From the NCBI RefSeq assembly GCF_040958095.1, contig NC_091156.1, positions 16,593,189 through 16,657,188 on the forward strand: a DNA stretch of 64,000 bases, read 5' to 3'. The DNA is from Procambarus clarkii (Eukaryota > Arthropoda > Malacostraca > Decapoda > Cambaridae). Position 1 is the stretch's first letter, and every line of letters starts with the position of its first letter. A program made the position numbers and the translations under genes. This document shows, piece by piece, positions 23,701 to 35,700 of this stretch. The notes below the pieces were generated by a model. It was not told the origin of the DNA. It ran no database searches and saw only the letters and a program-made list of their open reading frames with translations.

Positions 23701-26700
23701 CGCGGTAGGTCCGGGGCTCCCCCTTCCCCTCCCGGGGCGGGGAGGGCTGCGCGGACGATCGGCGTGGCAGTAAAGTGTGATGTTTGCTTGTTTGCTTGTT
23801 TCCTTGTGATTGTAGGGAGTTTCTACCTCTCTGTTCAGTTTTTTGTTTTAGTTTTTTACCATGTGGGGTTTGTTTTGTTATGCCTACCTTTCTGGGTGCC
23901 TAACCTCGGTCGATGGCAGATAAGGAAAACCCCAACCACAAAGGGATTTTCCAGGGCCATTGCTCCCTGAAACTTCTCAGAAGGGGCCAGGTTCTGGCGC
24001 TGGTCCCTGGTAGGTCTGAACTCCTTAGCTAATGTCCCGGTTTAATATAACATACATTAGCCCGATAAGCTCCAGGGAGCCGTAGGGGCTCCCCACAGAA
24101 AATGGCGTCTGTTTACAAGAGCCCTGAGGAAGCTAATGTGAACCCCGTGTAGCCGCGGGCCATTTGAATCGTGCATGGCACCCTATGGCGTATATGTACG
24201 TCATGCGCACCATGGGACATGTTACTCATGGTGTATATATACGCCATGCGCAGTTTAAGGGTTAATGTGTTATACGGCAGAGTGCTAGGAAGACGGGACA
24301 CCACGAGCATAACTCATCCTGTAACTACACTATGGTAATTACACACACAAACAGTGATTTTGAAAATACAGCCTCACTACTGAGGATACCAATTTAGTCA
24401 GTACCATTTATAGTTTAAAAGGATATAAAAGTATGCTATCAAAAATACTATAATGATGATTAAATTTTATCAGCAAAATTCAATAGCCTGACTTACCACT
24501 GAAACATGATAGCCTAACCGAAGTAGTTGTCTCTTCTTCATATGTACAGTGCCTCGCATAGTTTCAGTGTTGCGAATAAAGGAGTTGCGTCCAGCAATAA
24601 TTACAGCATTCCACTGCACACCACTAATGTGCTCTATAGGAATCTTGAGTGAAGTAGGAGCAAGGTCAAGGTATTCTTCAGGCAGTGATACAGGATCTCC
24701 ATTGTTGGTCGTGCAAAATACCAAGTCTGCCAATTACCATAAGGAATAGATCATCATATTTAATTACTGTTCTGTACTTAGATTTTAACTTATTATTCCA
24801 CCAATAAAAAAAGAAAATAGAATAATATACAATATTTGAAACATTTATCAGTAACAAAACAATTTCCTCAATTTGTTAACCTGGATTCTGGAAATGTGGA
24901 AGGACATGAGTGGCTGTAACAAGGTGCTGCCCTCCCATCATGGCTGCTAATTTGTCTTTAACTTCTAGTAGTAAGCGTTCTTGATGCGTCAAGTACTTGG
25001 CAGGCCCTAGTGGCAAGTTTCCCATGTATTGCTGAAAAGAAAAGAACATTTATTAATCATAACAAGTATAGTATTAAAGAACCAACAACCAGTAATGAAA
25101 TGCCCCATTGTGGGGTGACCCTGGTGGCTCCCTAAAGCTATGTTGCTCATATAGCTTCCAAATACTTAGCCACACAAGTCACAGGCGTCTATTGGCCTAC
25201 TGGGGACCAGATCCAGAACATGACCCTCTCAAAAAGGCACAGGGAGCAGGGAATTGTTACAATCATCCCTCACCAAGAAAGCCCCCAGAAAGGATACAAA
25301 AAATACAAAACACCTGATGATTCATGAAAACAAAACTAAAACAGCCAAAAGATACTGCAAAAGAATCATTCATAATGAAAATGTTCAAATGAAATTTGGT
25401 ACGAAGAGTGCTACCCCAGAGTGCAAATGCTAAGCCACCGCCATCGCCTTTTACCTCAGTGTGCATGCGCCAAACCACCAGCAGTCAGCAAAGCTGGCGT
25501 CCCATGCCATGCATTTAGTCCGTTGCTGATGAGCCATGAACTGATGTACTTAGTAGGGGGGAGTCAGGAAGCCACCAGGACTCATCCAGAGAGGGAAGTT
25601 TCATTACATTACATTCAATGCTGGCTTTCTGGGAAAGCCCCTAGGTGGCTCCTTGCAGCTAACTAGCAACAGAGAAGAAAGAAAAAGGGACCCGACAGGA
25701 AGGCAGTGGGTGGCAGTTACAATGTCAAAGAAGAAACACCAAGCCAGGAAATTCAGCCCAAGGCAACACAAGCCTAAATGGGAGCAGGAACGTTGACCAA
25801 ATGCCTAGCCGCCAGGACCCTATTAGATCTCCAAAACCCTTGAGCCCGAATATCAGCCATGACAAACTAGTACAATATTAGCAAAAGCAGCAGCCAAAGC
25901 TACAAACTTATGAACATTGTGGGCCCAAAGGTAGACTGCAAGGAGGACAGCTTTGAAAAGCATTGCAGATGATGACCTAGCACAAACATGCCCTGGAACT
26001 GGGAACTAAGGAAACCATATCACCAAACAGCACATCCACCAAAATAGAACTAGAGGTGCATAGATAGTGAAGAACCACAGCTACCGGACACAACAAATGA
26101 TGTACACCAGACCAAACAAATTATCAATTACCAAGGGACCCTTCTGGAGGTCAACAGTTTCATTCTTCGCCAGAAAAGAAGTAGATGGCTGCAGGCAAAG
26201 ATCTCGCTCAACAGGACAAAATGATCATGCATCCTGTGGAGAGCATGAAATTTCCCAACTTCACAACCAGAGGCAAGAGCCAATAAAAACAAAGCCTTAA
26301 GAAAAACCTCCCAGTCTAAAGGGGCACGTGTGAACAGAGGGGAAGAAAAAACACACAACACTGATCCAGAAACCAAGAAGGTTCAAGGGGGAGCAGGGAG
26401 TTAACCTCAGCTAGAGGTTAACCATTCACTGCGCCATTTGACATAGCACGGCATTTGGCGGTGCGCCACCCGACTCAGGAGTGATGTTAGGATACTGTAA
26501 GATTCAAAATGCATGCACGGTTGGTTGGGTCCGAGATGGATGCCCGAGACCTCCAGTGAGTGATAGCCATCTTGAAAAAACTCCCAGCATGCCCCAAGAC
26601 CACAAGTTGGCTCAGTTCTGAGTGAGCATCCATGGCTGGCGCATGCACCTCCGACTCCCAATCCCCTGTTGGACGGGGTGTCGAAAGGTCGCTCTCTGAT

Positions 26701-29700
26701 GATGAAATTCAGACCTTATGATTAGAAGAAGATAAGGGTAGTAATATTGATAAAGCAAGGCACGATAAAGCACGATATGTTTGGACTTTGATAAATTTGG
26801 TGTTTGGACTTTGGGAGGAGTATCTAACCACACTGGGATTGGGAGCTGTGCATTCCCAATCCCAGGGCGAGATCCATGCTTCCACCAGTCATGTAGTCAT
26901 GTCTTTCAACCCCCCCCCCCCCATGTATAATGGTACCTAGTCTCCTTATCCTACAGAGCCAGCCACATCTTGAATAACTGAGGCCAGTGGAACAGTATTT
27001 ATGCCGTTCCTTCTGGCAGGGGTGCCAGATGGCCTGGACCCCGGAGAGAGGAGGGGGATACGCTACAACCCCCCTCCCTCTCAGCCTAGTGGACCTCTTG
27101 CGGTCCTGGGGAAGGTGATGTCGGAAGTCACCTGGCTGATGCCTCACCCATATGAGGTTGCTAGCAGTATGTTGTATTGCTGTCATCAGTAGCGCTGGTT
27201 TTAGACGTCAACAAGTAATTAAGATGGACCGTCGCCTTGCTAATGTCATCGAAGCATGCCCAACCCTGCTGTATCAACAAAGGCATATGCAGGACCGGAG
27301 ATGGAAGATGTATGGTCTTCAGAATGCACCCCAGCTTCCAGATTATGCAAGACCTTTCTCTGGTTCTCAAGGAAGCCACATCCGCTGAAGGAACAAGATG
27401 ATTAACGAGGTGATCACAGAGGAACAGCACGATCCCTGTAGAGGGTGCTTAACCCGCCAATAGAGGGACACATTGCGCGTCTTTCAGTATTCAGTGTTTG
27501 ATGAGAGAACGAAGAAAGTGGTTAAGGCCTAGTATGCTGTGATGAGGGACACCTGTGAGGGGATGGAAACTCAGGAGCTGTAGTCAGGACCTACTCATCT
27601 GTCACCAGGCCAGCACAGCCTCAACGCCTATAATTGCTCACTTCTATAGCAAGACCTCGTTGGTGTCAACGTCCCAGCATTGCCATCAAGACAAGATTAA
27701 AAGAGAAAAGTCAATTAGAAGAAGATGTAAATTTTGAAGGTTCTTCAGTCCTGAACGACTGGTTGCTGGACTGCCACTGTTGAATGGACCGTCGGGATTA
27801 TGTAATATTGTTATATTAAAAGCAGGAATTTATGCATAAAGCCTGAATGATTGTGTAACTGTACTTAGTTAGGTTAGATATTTTTTTAAGGCAATTTATT
27901 TTTCAAACTGAAGGACCAGTCTGGGTTAAGACAAAATCATGCTTAACTAACATACACATGGTTTTGTCTTAACTCCGGGGAAAGAGGGATGTGACAGTTG
28001 TTGAGGTAACTTGAACAGAAACTTGGATGGTATCTGACTTACGAGACATTTACAGGGTGAGGCGAGGTTTCTGTGACCAATGTAACATACGTTTATGTTA
28101 TGTTGTTGGGTTGATTAGATACACAGTGTTTAGCGAGTTTCATATTTATTTAGTAGTCCTGGATACAGCAGTGTCGTAGACGTTGAGACGAAGCCTGGAG
28201 CAGAGCAGAGCCGAGTGAGGCCGGAGTCGTGGAGCTCTATGTGGGAGAGCATGGCTCAATTGGGAATTGTGAGTGTCTGAACTCGGGGAGCGAGAGCATG
28301 GCCGCTCGATGCGGTCGTAGTTTTAAAGTTCTAAAGAGATGCGGTCCCTGTAGTTTTAAAGGTTGGAAGGCTATCCCATGTTACTAAATTCAAATCCGTC
28401 CATTCAATGGAAAATTGCGATAGACGAGTAAAAAAGCTTGTTTTCGAGAGAGGGAGTGGAGAGCTGTGGTCTGTGTCTCAGACGAGAGAGGAATCTGGGG
28501 TGTAGTGTTGGGTATCACAGGGAGAGGGAGATTGACAATCTGGTCAAGCTTCATCACTGCTGAATCTTGAGTGAGTACTGGTCCCTTATGTTCTAACATC
28601 ACAAGTGTTGATAATTATATTTCCTTGATAGGGAAGATAGATTAGGATTTTTATATTGAGCTTAATTAAATAAATTTATATTATTAAATTGTCCATCTGG
28701 TGTATCCATTCGTACCTGTTAGTCATTCATAGAGAGTTGCCAGTAAATAAGGAAAATTAAATGTGTTCTCACCCGAAGACGTTGTCCCGCAGGTGGGACA
28801 CCAACAAAGAAGCCACCTGATCACCAGAGAGAGATGAAGATAAACCGAGTCAAAAAGATTACGCAAAGACTCGAGGAGAAGATCGAACAAGCCACGTGAT
28901 GCACCGGGCCGATCTGTTGGAAGAGGCAGAGCTGTGGGAAAACCTCCAGGTTCGAACATTGGGCAAACAGCGCCTGAAACCACGGCTGTTCCGGCCACCA
29001 CGGGGGCCAAGACGACAACTCTCCCCTGGTAGGTCTCCAACCAAGTCAGGACCTGGAGCCACAGCTGAACTGGGAGAAAGAGGTACAGGAACCCCCCACC
29101 TCGACAGCTTTGCAGTCGGGGAAGGGCGCCACACACAGGGGAAGGCGCCGTGACAACGCCGACGAAGAGGTCCACCTCAGGGCGTCCGAACGTCCGGCAA
29201 AGCCAACTGAAGGAGTCGGCATCGACTGTCCATTCCGTGGAGAGGGGAACGAAACAGGACAAGCCATAGACCAAGACGTTGGACACTCCCCGCACATGAA
29301 CTGCCAGGAGAGCCAAACCCCGAGAACTCAGCAGACGAGTCACCCAAAGCGACCAGCGCCAAAGAGCCAACGACCGCATCGAACTCCCTTGGTTCAGCCA
29401 ATGAACCACCAGGGAGCAGTCCGAATAGAACCGGATCGTTGATCCACGGACGACCCGAATCCTCCGAAGCGCAAACCACACCGCCGTGAACTCCTGCACC
29501 GCGCTGTGGGCTCTACGGAAGGACAGACCCCACCGCCCCTGAACGGCCTAGTGAGCACTAGTCACAAAGCCCCAGCCAAGAGACGAAGCGACCGTGAACA
29601 CATTGAGCGAGGGCTCGGGCAGGCGCCAAGGCACTGAACCTCGAAAACCCCGAAGAGGAAGCCAGCGACGCAGCAGCCGACGCAGAGCCCCCTTGGGTCG

Positions 29701-32700
29701 AACCCAGCAATCACGAGAAAGGCGGAAGGGACATTCCCGAAGGAACCAGAACAGCCAACATAGCCAAACCCGACCCGGCGAGTAGACCATCATCACAAAG
29801 TTCACGCTCCCGCACAAGCCCTCAAGCAACTGCCGAGTGACCCGGGTGCCCCCAAAAAACTGGTGCAAGCGGGACTGCAGCCGGAGGAGAGACTCCAGAG
29901 GAAGAGACAAGGAAGCAGTCTGAGAGTCCCACACAAGACCCAGCCACGGCCGAACCTGGGAGGGAACCAGATGGGACTTCCTCCAGTTCACAAAGAACCC
30001 GAACCCGGCGAGCTGGTAAAGCACGAAATCCCTGGCTAGTAGACAACTGGACCAGCTGGGAACCCAAACCAGCCAGTTGTCGAGGTAGGCCAACACCTGA
30101 ACACCTAACAGATGCAGACAAGCCATGACGACCCGCATAAGGGGTGTGAACAGGCAAGGTGCCAGATTCAACCCGAACGGGAGACAACGAAAGCGGCAAC
30201 CCTGACGCCCCACAACAAACCCGAGTCAATCCCTGAACCCTGGCTGAATCAAGACGTGTCAATAAGCGTCCCGGAGATCCAGGGACACCATCCAAGGCTC
30301 CAATAGGAGCCGAACTTCAAACTGCGTAGTCATCCGAAAGGAGGGGCAATGAACCCAGGGGTTCAGACGGGACAAGTCCAGAATGAACCTCAGGTTCACA
30401 CAGTCCCGTTTCGGCACTGGAAACAGACGGGAAACCCATCTGAGGGACGACGTTGTTTTGACGACACCTAAGCAAACCTACTCCAAGATGACCCGACAGA
30501 TCGCAGGAAGAGGCCTGTCCCGCCAGCCCCGAACCTCCAGAAGGAGGAGGGGCCACCAAACGCAACCGCAGGCAGAGAGAAATGACCCAAAACGCCTACA
30601 AATTGTGGAACGAAGCGTGAGCGTACAAGCCTCCCAAGCCACCCCCCCCCCCATCGCCCCGTCAATGGGGCAAACTGCGAAAGGGTCGGCACCCCTTACG
30701 AGACCCAGAACCTCACACAGAGAGACCACCGCGCCGACCAGACGAAGGCAAGATCGAAGGTGGAGGCCGAACCTGAACCCGGCACTTGTGGCCTACCACG
30801 GTGAGAGGAACTCTGAGCCCTGGCACGACCCCTCTGGGAAGCCCCCCCCCTCCTCCGGACCCCCGGAGAACCAACAAGTCAGACATAGGCCGACAAGTAG
30901 CCGAAGCAGCCCGAATATACTGCGCCACGGCAGAATCCTCAAAAAGCAGAAGACAAAAAGGAAAAAGACATCTTAAGAGCCAGGGCCCAGGCCTATTCCA
31001 GGGAGGAGGCAAGCACCGCCTGCCGACACGTGAGTTGGGAAGCATAGAACAGGGAAAGCGCATCCTGCAGGATAGGCGCAAACAGCTTCAGTAAGGCAGT
31101 CGATGAACGGGCCGCCGAGCCCAAGGCACCGGACCCAGGGACGACCCCGAGCACCCCTACATCCTCCTTAAGCCAGTCCGAAGGCAGCTCCAGAAGGAAA
31201 AAGAAATGCAATGCCGAAGTCAAAAGGCCATGAGCACACAAGTCCTCAGCATCCTGTGCAGTCGAGAGGGAGCGAACCTGCACATGGAGCTGCACCATGT
31301 CCACATCCCGGGAAAGGGCAGGGGCAAACAAGCACTCATTGAGGTGCTCCAGGTCACCTCCCAGGAAAACCTGAACCACTGTCACAGCCTCGCGCCACTC
31401 AAGCGTGCGGGTACGGCAGAAAGAATGCCAAGCCTCCAAGGCAAAGACAGGGCAGTCCGCCAGCCAGGATGACTCCGGAACCTTGTAACAGACCCAGAAA
31501 GGGAACGAAGTCCCAAATCTGAACGAAGACGGATCCATCACCGAGGCATAATCTGAGTCAGGCAGGAGGTAAGCCGCAAGGGCTGCCCGCACCGCAGAAG
31601 GTTGGATGCAAAAAGCCAAAAACCTCCGGAAGGACGGAACCGACGAACCTAGGGGGGACACGGAACCGAACCTGGGGAGGGGCAGACACCAAATTCAATT
31701 CATACGCAGAGGATGGAAAAGAGAACCCCACTCCTTGTAACAAGAAGCCCCGCTCAGAAGGTAGAAAAACCCAGGCGGAGTCCAGCAGAGCCCAAGGCCC
31801 CCAAGTCAGCCCCTCCCCCGCTCCGGGATCCTCCTCTGCAGGACCCAGGGCCGAGTCATCTCCCAAAGCACCGGCCTCAAAAGACAAAGCCGGCGCGGCC
31901 GCATAAGCCGAACGAAAGGGGGCCCACTGGTCAGACCCAGTGGCTTCGGCAGGGAGACTAGACTCGAATGCCTCCGTCGCCACACAGGAAGGCGCATCCC
32001 CCGAGACTGCCCGAGCCTCAAGACCATCTAAACCCTGCTCCGGCAGACGCTTCGGGGCCGGAAGCAAGAATGGGGGGGGGGAACCAGACCAAACCACAGG
32101 AGGGGAAGGACGAGGGGTGGGGGGGCAGACTGAACCAAAATCGAAGCGACCGACAACCCACACTCATGTCCGGGTCCCTATAAGCAAAATGGGGCAGCCT
32201 CGGGGCATCGGGGTGAGCAACCAACCGAGCGCGTTGCAACAACCTAAAACACGCATGTAATGCCTGTACCCTCATAAGATCATCACCAGACTGGGTAAAT
32301 TGAGTCACTAGCAAGCAGCAGAACTCACAGGACTCGGAGTCGAAAGTGTCACCGACCCAACAGGCAGCGTGACAGAGGCAAAAACAGTGAGGGTCACTCT
32401 GAGACAAGGGGACCGAACAGCCCTCAAACTCACACAAAGCGAGGGGGAAACTCTGGGGTCACATCCATCGGACCTACGCACCCCCTAGGGGTTTCCCAGG
32501 GCCCTGAGCGCTTAAAGAGACCCAGGTAACCCCAGGCAGGGTACTGCTAACCGGCACCCAAAACTACTAAGCAAACACACTAAAACTGAACCCCCAGGGA
32601 CGTGTACACTCATAGGGACCTAGCAGGGAGCACCACGAGAGAAGCACCGTAACAGGACAAGCACAGGCGGGCAATAAGCAGGGCAGATCCCCCCACAAGG

Positions 32701-35700
32701 CAAAAAAAAAAAGAAAAGAAAACCCCACAAGAGGACAGCGTACCTTAGAGGAACAGAGCCGGCCGCTGTAAGAGGTGAAAACAAGTTGCGCAGTACACTG
32801 GGCCCCACCAGTGCAAAACTGCCTCTTACCCTAAGGTAAATAAGGAAGACAAAACACGCAAGTACCCAAAGGGCAGCGAAAAACCGAGCAGTGAAATGAC
32901 CCAGCAGAGGCAGGACCCAAGAAACTTGTGGAAGGTAACCCCAAGCTCCAAGGACAGTACTTACAGGGCACCTAGGGAAGGAAGCCCTAGGCGCATGCAG
33001 CCTGAGTACTGGAGAATAACTCCTGGCTCTCGCACCCCTGGAAGACAGCCACCATATTCAAAGCACAGTGCTGAAACCATCACTGGAGCCAGAGCACACG
33101 ACCGTAGCCTCTAGCACCAGCCAAAGAACTGATGGGTGGATAGCCAGCATGGGGTGTCTGGGGCTCCCCCTTTCCCCTCCTGGGGAGAGGGGTTGTGCAG
33201 ACAGCGGCGCGGCGACATGATGAAGTCATGCTAGTTTGCTAATTTTCATTTGGGGAGTTCTGTCCACCTGTTCGGCTTTCGGTCACAATACTGTACTTTT
33301 ACCAGAATAGGGATTTGTTCTGGGGTATCTACCTTTCTGGGTGCCTGTCTCAGTTGATGGCAGACACAGAATGCTCCCAACCACAGGGGGGGGTCTCTAT
33401 AGGCCATTGCTCCTCGTGCCTCTCTAGAGGGGGCCAGGTTCTGGCTCGTGGTCCCCGGTAGGCAAGAACTCATTGCACTGACTGATGCCAGAAATATATA
33501 CATATCCATTCAGCTCCAGGGAGCCGTCGGGGCTTCCCCCAGAAAAGAGGCATTGACAGAGCAAGCATCGGAGAGAGAGGTCTAGTCTGTTCGAGCTGTC
33601 AGGAGAGAGTTGCCACAAAGATATTATTACCTAATTATTTCAATGTATCTGCTTTATTTTTTCTTAGTTTTTTGCAGTAATATTATTCAATAATGTGTAG
33701 TGTGATATATTTATATAATAAAATGTGTGAATCATCGCAATACTCAAAATTATGGTGTGCATATTAGTGATTCATTTATTATGTTTATAAAAAATAAATA
33801 AATACTTTACGGTCTATTACACTAAATACACAGGTTATATATAAATTTCTGCATGTTTTGTTCACCATAACTGTACAACTAAGCTGGTATGGTGAGTTTA
33901 GACTGACAGAGGTCCCCATACACAGCTGATGCTCCCTCCCTCACTGGTTCAAGACCAGATGCACTAATATTACTCCTCCAACTATACTGTTTATGGTGTT
34001 ATTACACTATATACACACACATTATATATAAGTTTCTACATGCTTTGTTCACCATAACTGTACAACCAAGCTGTTATGGTGCCCAAAGAGCATAGTGGCC
34101 ACCCTTACACAGTATGACAAGTCATACAGATGACACCACCTCCCTCACCAAAATGGTTTCTCCCAACATACTCCTTTTCCTGTTATTACACTATATATAC
34201 ACATTATATATATGTATCTACATTTGTGTTCACCATAGTGAACCACTAAGCTGGTATGGTGAGTGCAGACAGTAGCAAGTACAGTAGCCACACAGATTCA
34301 GCAGATGACTCTACCGCCCTCCCTCCCTCTACATTACTCCAACCACAATACTACGCACGGCGCAAATTATCACAACAAACCTATTATCATATCAGATATA
34401 GACAAAAATACAAGTCACAGCTTCGTATCATCCTTTGCAGATGACACAAAAATCAGTATGAAAATTACCTTGGCTGAGGACATTGAAAAACTTCAAGCTG
34501 ATATTAATAAAGTTTTCGACTGGGTATCAGAAAATAACATGATGTTTAACAGTGATAAATTCCAGGTACTCAGGTACGGTAAAAATGAGGACCTTAAACA
34601 TAATACAGAGTACAAAACACAATCAAATGTGCCCATAGTAGGAAAACAGCATGTAAAGGATTTGGGAATAATAATGTCTGACGACCTAACGTTTAAGGAG
34701 CATAACCAAGCAAATATTGCGACAGCTAGAAAAATGATAGGATGGATTACGAGAACTTTCAAATCCAGGGATCCCATTACAATGGTTGTACTCTTCAAGT
34801 CACTTGTGTTGTCCCATCTTGAGTACTGCTCAGTACTCACTTCCCCCTTCAGAGCAGGAGAGATTGCTGAAATAGAGGGAATACAGAGAACATATACGGC
34901 ACGCATAGACGCAATAAAGCACCTAAATTATTGGGATCGTCTCAAAGCCCTCCAAATGTACTCACTAGAAAGAAGACGAGAGAGATATCAAATAATATAC
35001 ACCTGGAAGATACTGGAGGGCCAAGTACCAAATCTACACAGTAAAATAACAACGTACTGGAGTGAACGACATGGAAGAAAATGTAGAATAGAACCAGTGA
35101 AGAGCAGAGGTGCCATAGGCACAATCAGAGAACACTGTATAAACATCAGAGGTCCACGGTTGTTCAACGTCCTACCATCAAGCATAAGAAATATTGCCGG
35201 AACAACCGTGGACATTTTCAAGAGGAAACTAGATTTATTCCTCAAAGGAGTGCCGGACCAACCGGGCTGTGGTGGGTATGTGGGCCTGCGGGTCGCTCCA
35301 AGCAACAGCCTGGTGGACCAAACTCTCACAAGTCGAGCCTGGCCTCGGGCCGGGCTTGGGGAGTAGAAGAACTCCCAGAACCCCATCAACCAGGTATCAA
35401 CCAGGTAAACCTGCTATTATCAGAATCCTAGTCATATTTATCACTGTCAGGGGGTCTTCTGTGATACAATCATCGCTAAATAATACCAGTTACACATATT
35501 TGTTCATTTATAGTCGATGCTGTGGTCAAAAGCTGAACAGCAGTGCTGTGAGCTCATGCTCACAGCATGAGCGCATATATGTACTACAGTACATATATGT
35601 GGTGTTTCCCCCCTCCCCTCCCGGAGAGGGGAAGCTGTGCAGACAGCAGAGCGGCGACGTGTGACGCCATGCTCGTTTGCTCGTTTCTTTTTAATAAACA

